A stretch of 12,810 nt of DNA. Source: CAZAGO01 sp964485045. Lineage in GTDB: Archaea > Nanobdellota > Nanobdellia > Pacearchaeales > GW2011-AR1. Location of the stretch: assembly GCA_964485045.1 (NCBI GenBank), contig CAZAGO010000020.1, positions 1 through 12,810 on the forward strand. The letters are read 5' to 3'. A program made the position numbers and the translations under genes. Shown here in pieces: positions 11,825 to 12,810 of the stretch; position 1 is the stretch's first letter; each line of letters starts with the position of its first letter. The notes beneath the pieces were generated by a model that searched no databases, had not been told where the DNA came from, and saw only the letters and a program-made list of their open reading frames with translations.

Positions 11825-12478
11825 TTAATGAGAGTTTTTATATAGAAAGGTCTTTCCATTGTGATAAATTGATAAACCATTTCTACCATTATTTTTAGAA
11901 CAATAAAGTGCTTTATCTACGGATTTTTTTAAATCATCAATTTCATTTATTCCTCTAGCGATTGTTATTCCAAAACTTGAAGTAATATTAAAGCTAGACA
12001 AATCTTTTTCTGGTTTTCTTATGCATAAATCATCTAAAACTTTTTTTTCTACTGCCCCCTTAAGTCCTTTTCTTAATCTTTCTGCAATTAAAATTCCTGT
12101 TTTTAAATTAGTATTTGGAGCAAGTATTAGAAATTCTTCCCCTCCGATACGATATACTGAATCCTCTGCCCTAACTTTTGACTGAAAATAGTTTGCAGTT
12201 TCTTTTAAAGTTAAATCGCCTGCTTTATGCCCGAAATTGTCATTTATATTCTTAAAATGATCTAAATCAGCCATAATTAACCCTATTGGGTACTCTTTTT
12301 TTCTTGCAGCAATTTTCAATTGAATGGAAAAATTCTCTTCAAACTTTCTTAAATTATACAATCCTGTTAAAGAATCTCTTCCTGCTTGTTCCTCTAAATT
12401 TAAAATATAGCTTTGTAAAAAACTTCTTTCCTCTTTTGAAGGAATTTCTCCTAAAATTGTTTCTATTCTTTTATCCAT
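11825..12478 (-). CDS. GGDEF-domain diguanylate cyclase
   Basis: This is a 217-aa protein that should condense two GTP into cyclic di-GMP as a dimer. A short N-terminal helical segment (1-32) leads into the GGDEF domain. RDSLTGLYN (34-42) and DLDHFKNIND (71-80; Asp71 is the metal ligand) are followed by FGHKAGD. The active site is GGEEF (112-116). An RxxD inhibitory site, RAED (103-106), lies exactly five residues before it, so product inhibition is predicted. There is no PAS, receiver or membrane domain, so the input signal is unclear; the helix may dimerise it. No EAL, HD-GYP or PilZ gene is visible here. A TATA element at -26 supports the start. GGDEF proteins are rare in archaea, so transfer from bacteria is likely. 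Confidence 0.93.
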   Translation of the reverse strand: MDKRIETILGEIPSKEERSFLQSYILNLEEQAGRDSLTGLYNLRKFEENFSIQLKIAARKKEYPIGLIMADLDHFKNINDNFGHKAGDLTLKETANYFQSKVRAEDSVYRIGGEEFLILAPNTNLKTGILIAERLRKGLKGAVEKKVLDDLCIRKPEKDLSSFNITSSFGITIARGINEIDDLKKSVDKALYCSKNNGRNGLSIYHNGKTFLYKNSH

Positions 12479-12499
12479 CTCTTTTTGAGAAGAAATGGC

Positions 12500-12507
12500 T
12501 TTTAAAT
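12500..12507 (-). promoter_or_regulatory. TATA box of the GGDEF gene
   Basis: On the minus strand this reads ATTTAAAA, centred about 26 nt before the ATG at 12478, so the cyclase can be transcribed separately from the methylthiotransferase gene 87 nt upstream. Confidence 0.6.
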
Positions 12508-12565
12508 CTTTCTATTAATTACCACTCTTTAGTTACTATTTTAAAATATAAAATAAATAATTTTT

Positions 12566-12810
12566 TTAAATATCTTCGCATATCAAATAATGAGGCATAA
12601 CTTTTTTCACTTTAACTTCAATTATTTTTCCAAGGATGCTTTTTTTTGAGTGAACTGCAAAAAGCTTGTAATTCTCGCTCCTAGCAAGATAAGTTCTTCC
12701 AAAACCTTTTCTATCTATCAATACTTTCCCTTTCCAAGAATTATATCTTTCTTGCTTTTCCTTGCATATCTCTAAATGAAAACCCATCAATTTTGAAATT
12801 CTCTCTATAA
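12566..12810 (-). CDS. tRNA t6A37 methylthiotransferase, C-terminal (TRAM) part, 5' end outside window
   Basis: Only the last 81 or so codons are present; the frame is open to the window edge. The visible part begins IERISKLMGFHLEICKEKQ, then WKGKVLIDRKGFGRTYLAR and a TRAM-domain ending LGKIIEVKVKKVMPHYLICE. This matches the C-terminus of archaeal/eukaryal CDKAL1-type radical-SAM methylthiotransferases (e-MtaB), which convert t6A to ms2t6A at position 37 of ANN-decoding tRNAs. The TRAM domain binds the tRNA. The radical-SAM CxxxCxxC site lies beyond the window and cannot be checked. An internal TTG at 12790 is not a credible start, since the family motif continues upstream of it. Confidence 0.85.
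   Translation of the reverse strand, partial: IERISKLMGFHLEICKEKQERYNSWKGKVLIDRKGFGRTYLARSENYKLFAVHSKKSILGKIIEVKVKKVMPHYLICEDI

Noticed and set aside
12286..12600. Plus-strand 104-codon frame across the GGDEF 5' region
   Set aside because: Phe/Leu-rich reverse of a conserved GGDEF gene and its promoter; no RBS or TATA support.

Overview
The window looks like a very AT-rich, tightly packed archaeal genome, most likely a small DPANN-type archaeon (Pacearchaeota/Woesearchaeota-like; the lineage is inferred from gene style, not proven). The archaeal assignment rests on an archaeal D-aminoacyl-tRNA deacylase (dtdA), a diphthine synthase (dphB), an archaeal/eukaryal-type IleRS, a TrmB-family regulator, and a tRNA-Tyr with a C1-G72 pair whose intron sits in a bulge-helix-bulge motif. 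In addition, nearly every transcription unit has a TATA element centred about 24-29 nt before its start codon, i.e. leaderless mRNAs. Clear Shine-Dalgarno sequences are seen mainly at genes inside polycistrons.

Layout. 1-351: three exact 68-bp tandem repeats, each carrying the first 22 nt of the tRNA-Tyr gene, run into the intron-containing tRNA-Tyr. 403-1329: small genes (a ribbon-helix-helix protein, a Cys-containing 70-aa protein, a 2-TM protein, a 21-aa acidic microprotein). 1326-2459 (minus): a membrane-anchored metzincin-type protease, preceded by three chained micro-ORFs built from a duplicated segment. 2512-2812 (minus): two more microproteins, 34 aa (very acidic) and 42 aa. 2903-4823: a DUF5684-like membrane protein, dtdA, a 3-TM protein and an MscL channel. 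4873-4972: exactly 100 N flanked by an exact 55-bp repeat, probably an assembly join. 5030-6686: an exported transglutaminase-like protein and dphB. 6774-9755: a 21-aa Ile-rich micro-ORF with a hairpin after it, then ileS. 9815-10859: a TrmB-type regulator and a small membrane protein. 10862-12810 (minus): a tRNA-dihydrouridine synthase with a duplicated N-terminus, a GGDEF diguanylate cyclase, and the C-terminus of a tRNA methylthiotransferase.

How it fits together. Much of the window serves translation and its accuracy: tRNA-Tyr, IleRS, D-aminoacyl-tRNA proofreading, EF-2 diphthamide, dihydrouridine and ms2t6A tRNA modification. Around these lie envelope functions (MscL, protease, transglutaminase-like protein, small membrane proteins) and regulators (RHH, TrmB-like, c-di-GMP cyclase).

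The points most worth a second look are: (a) the micro-ORF cascade in front of the protease; (b) the Ile-codon-ended micro-ORF before ileS, which shares an identical promoter box and spacing with ileS; (c) the tRNA-derived hairpin repeats; (d) a catalytically intact diguanylate cyclase in an archaeal setting; and (e) a recurring pattern of short duplications at gene 5' ends.
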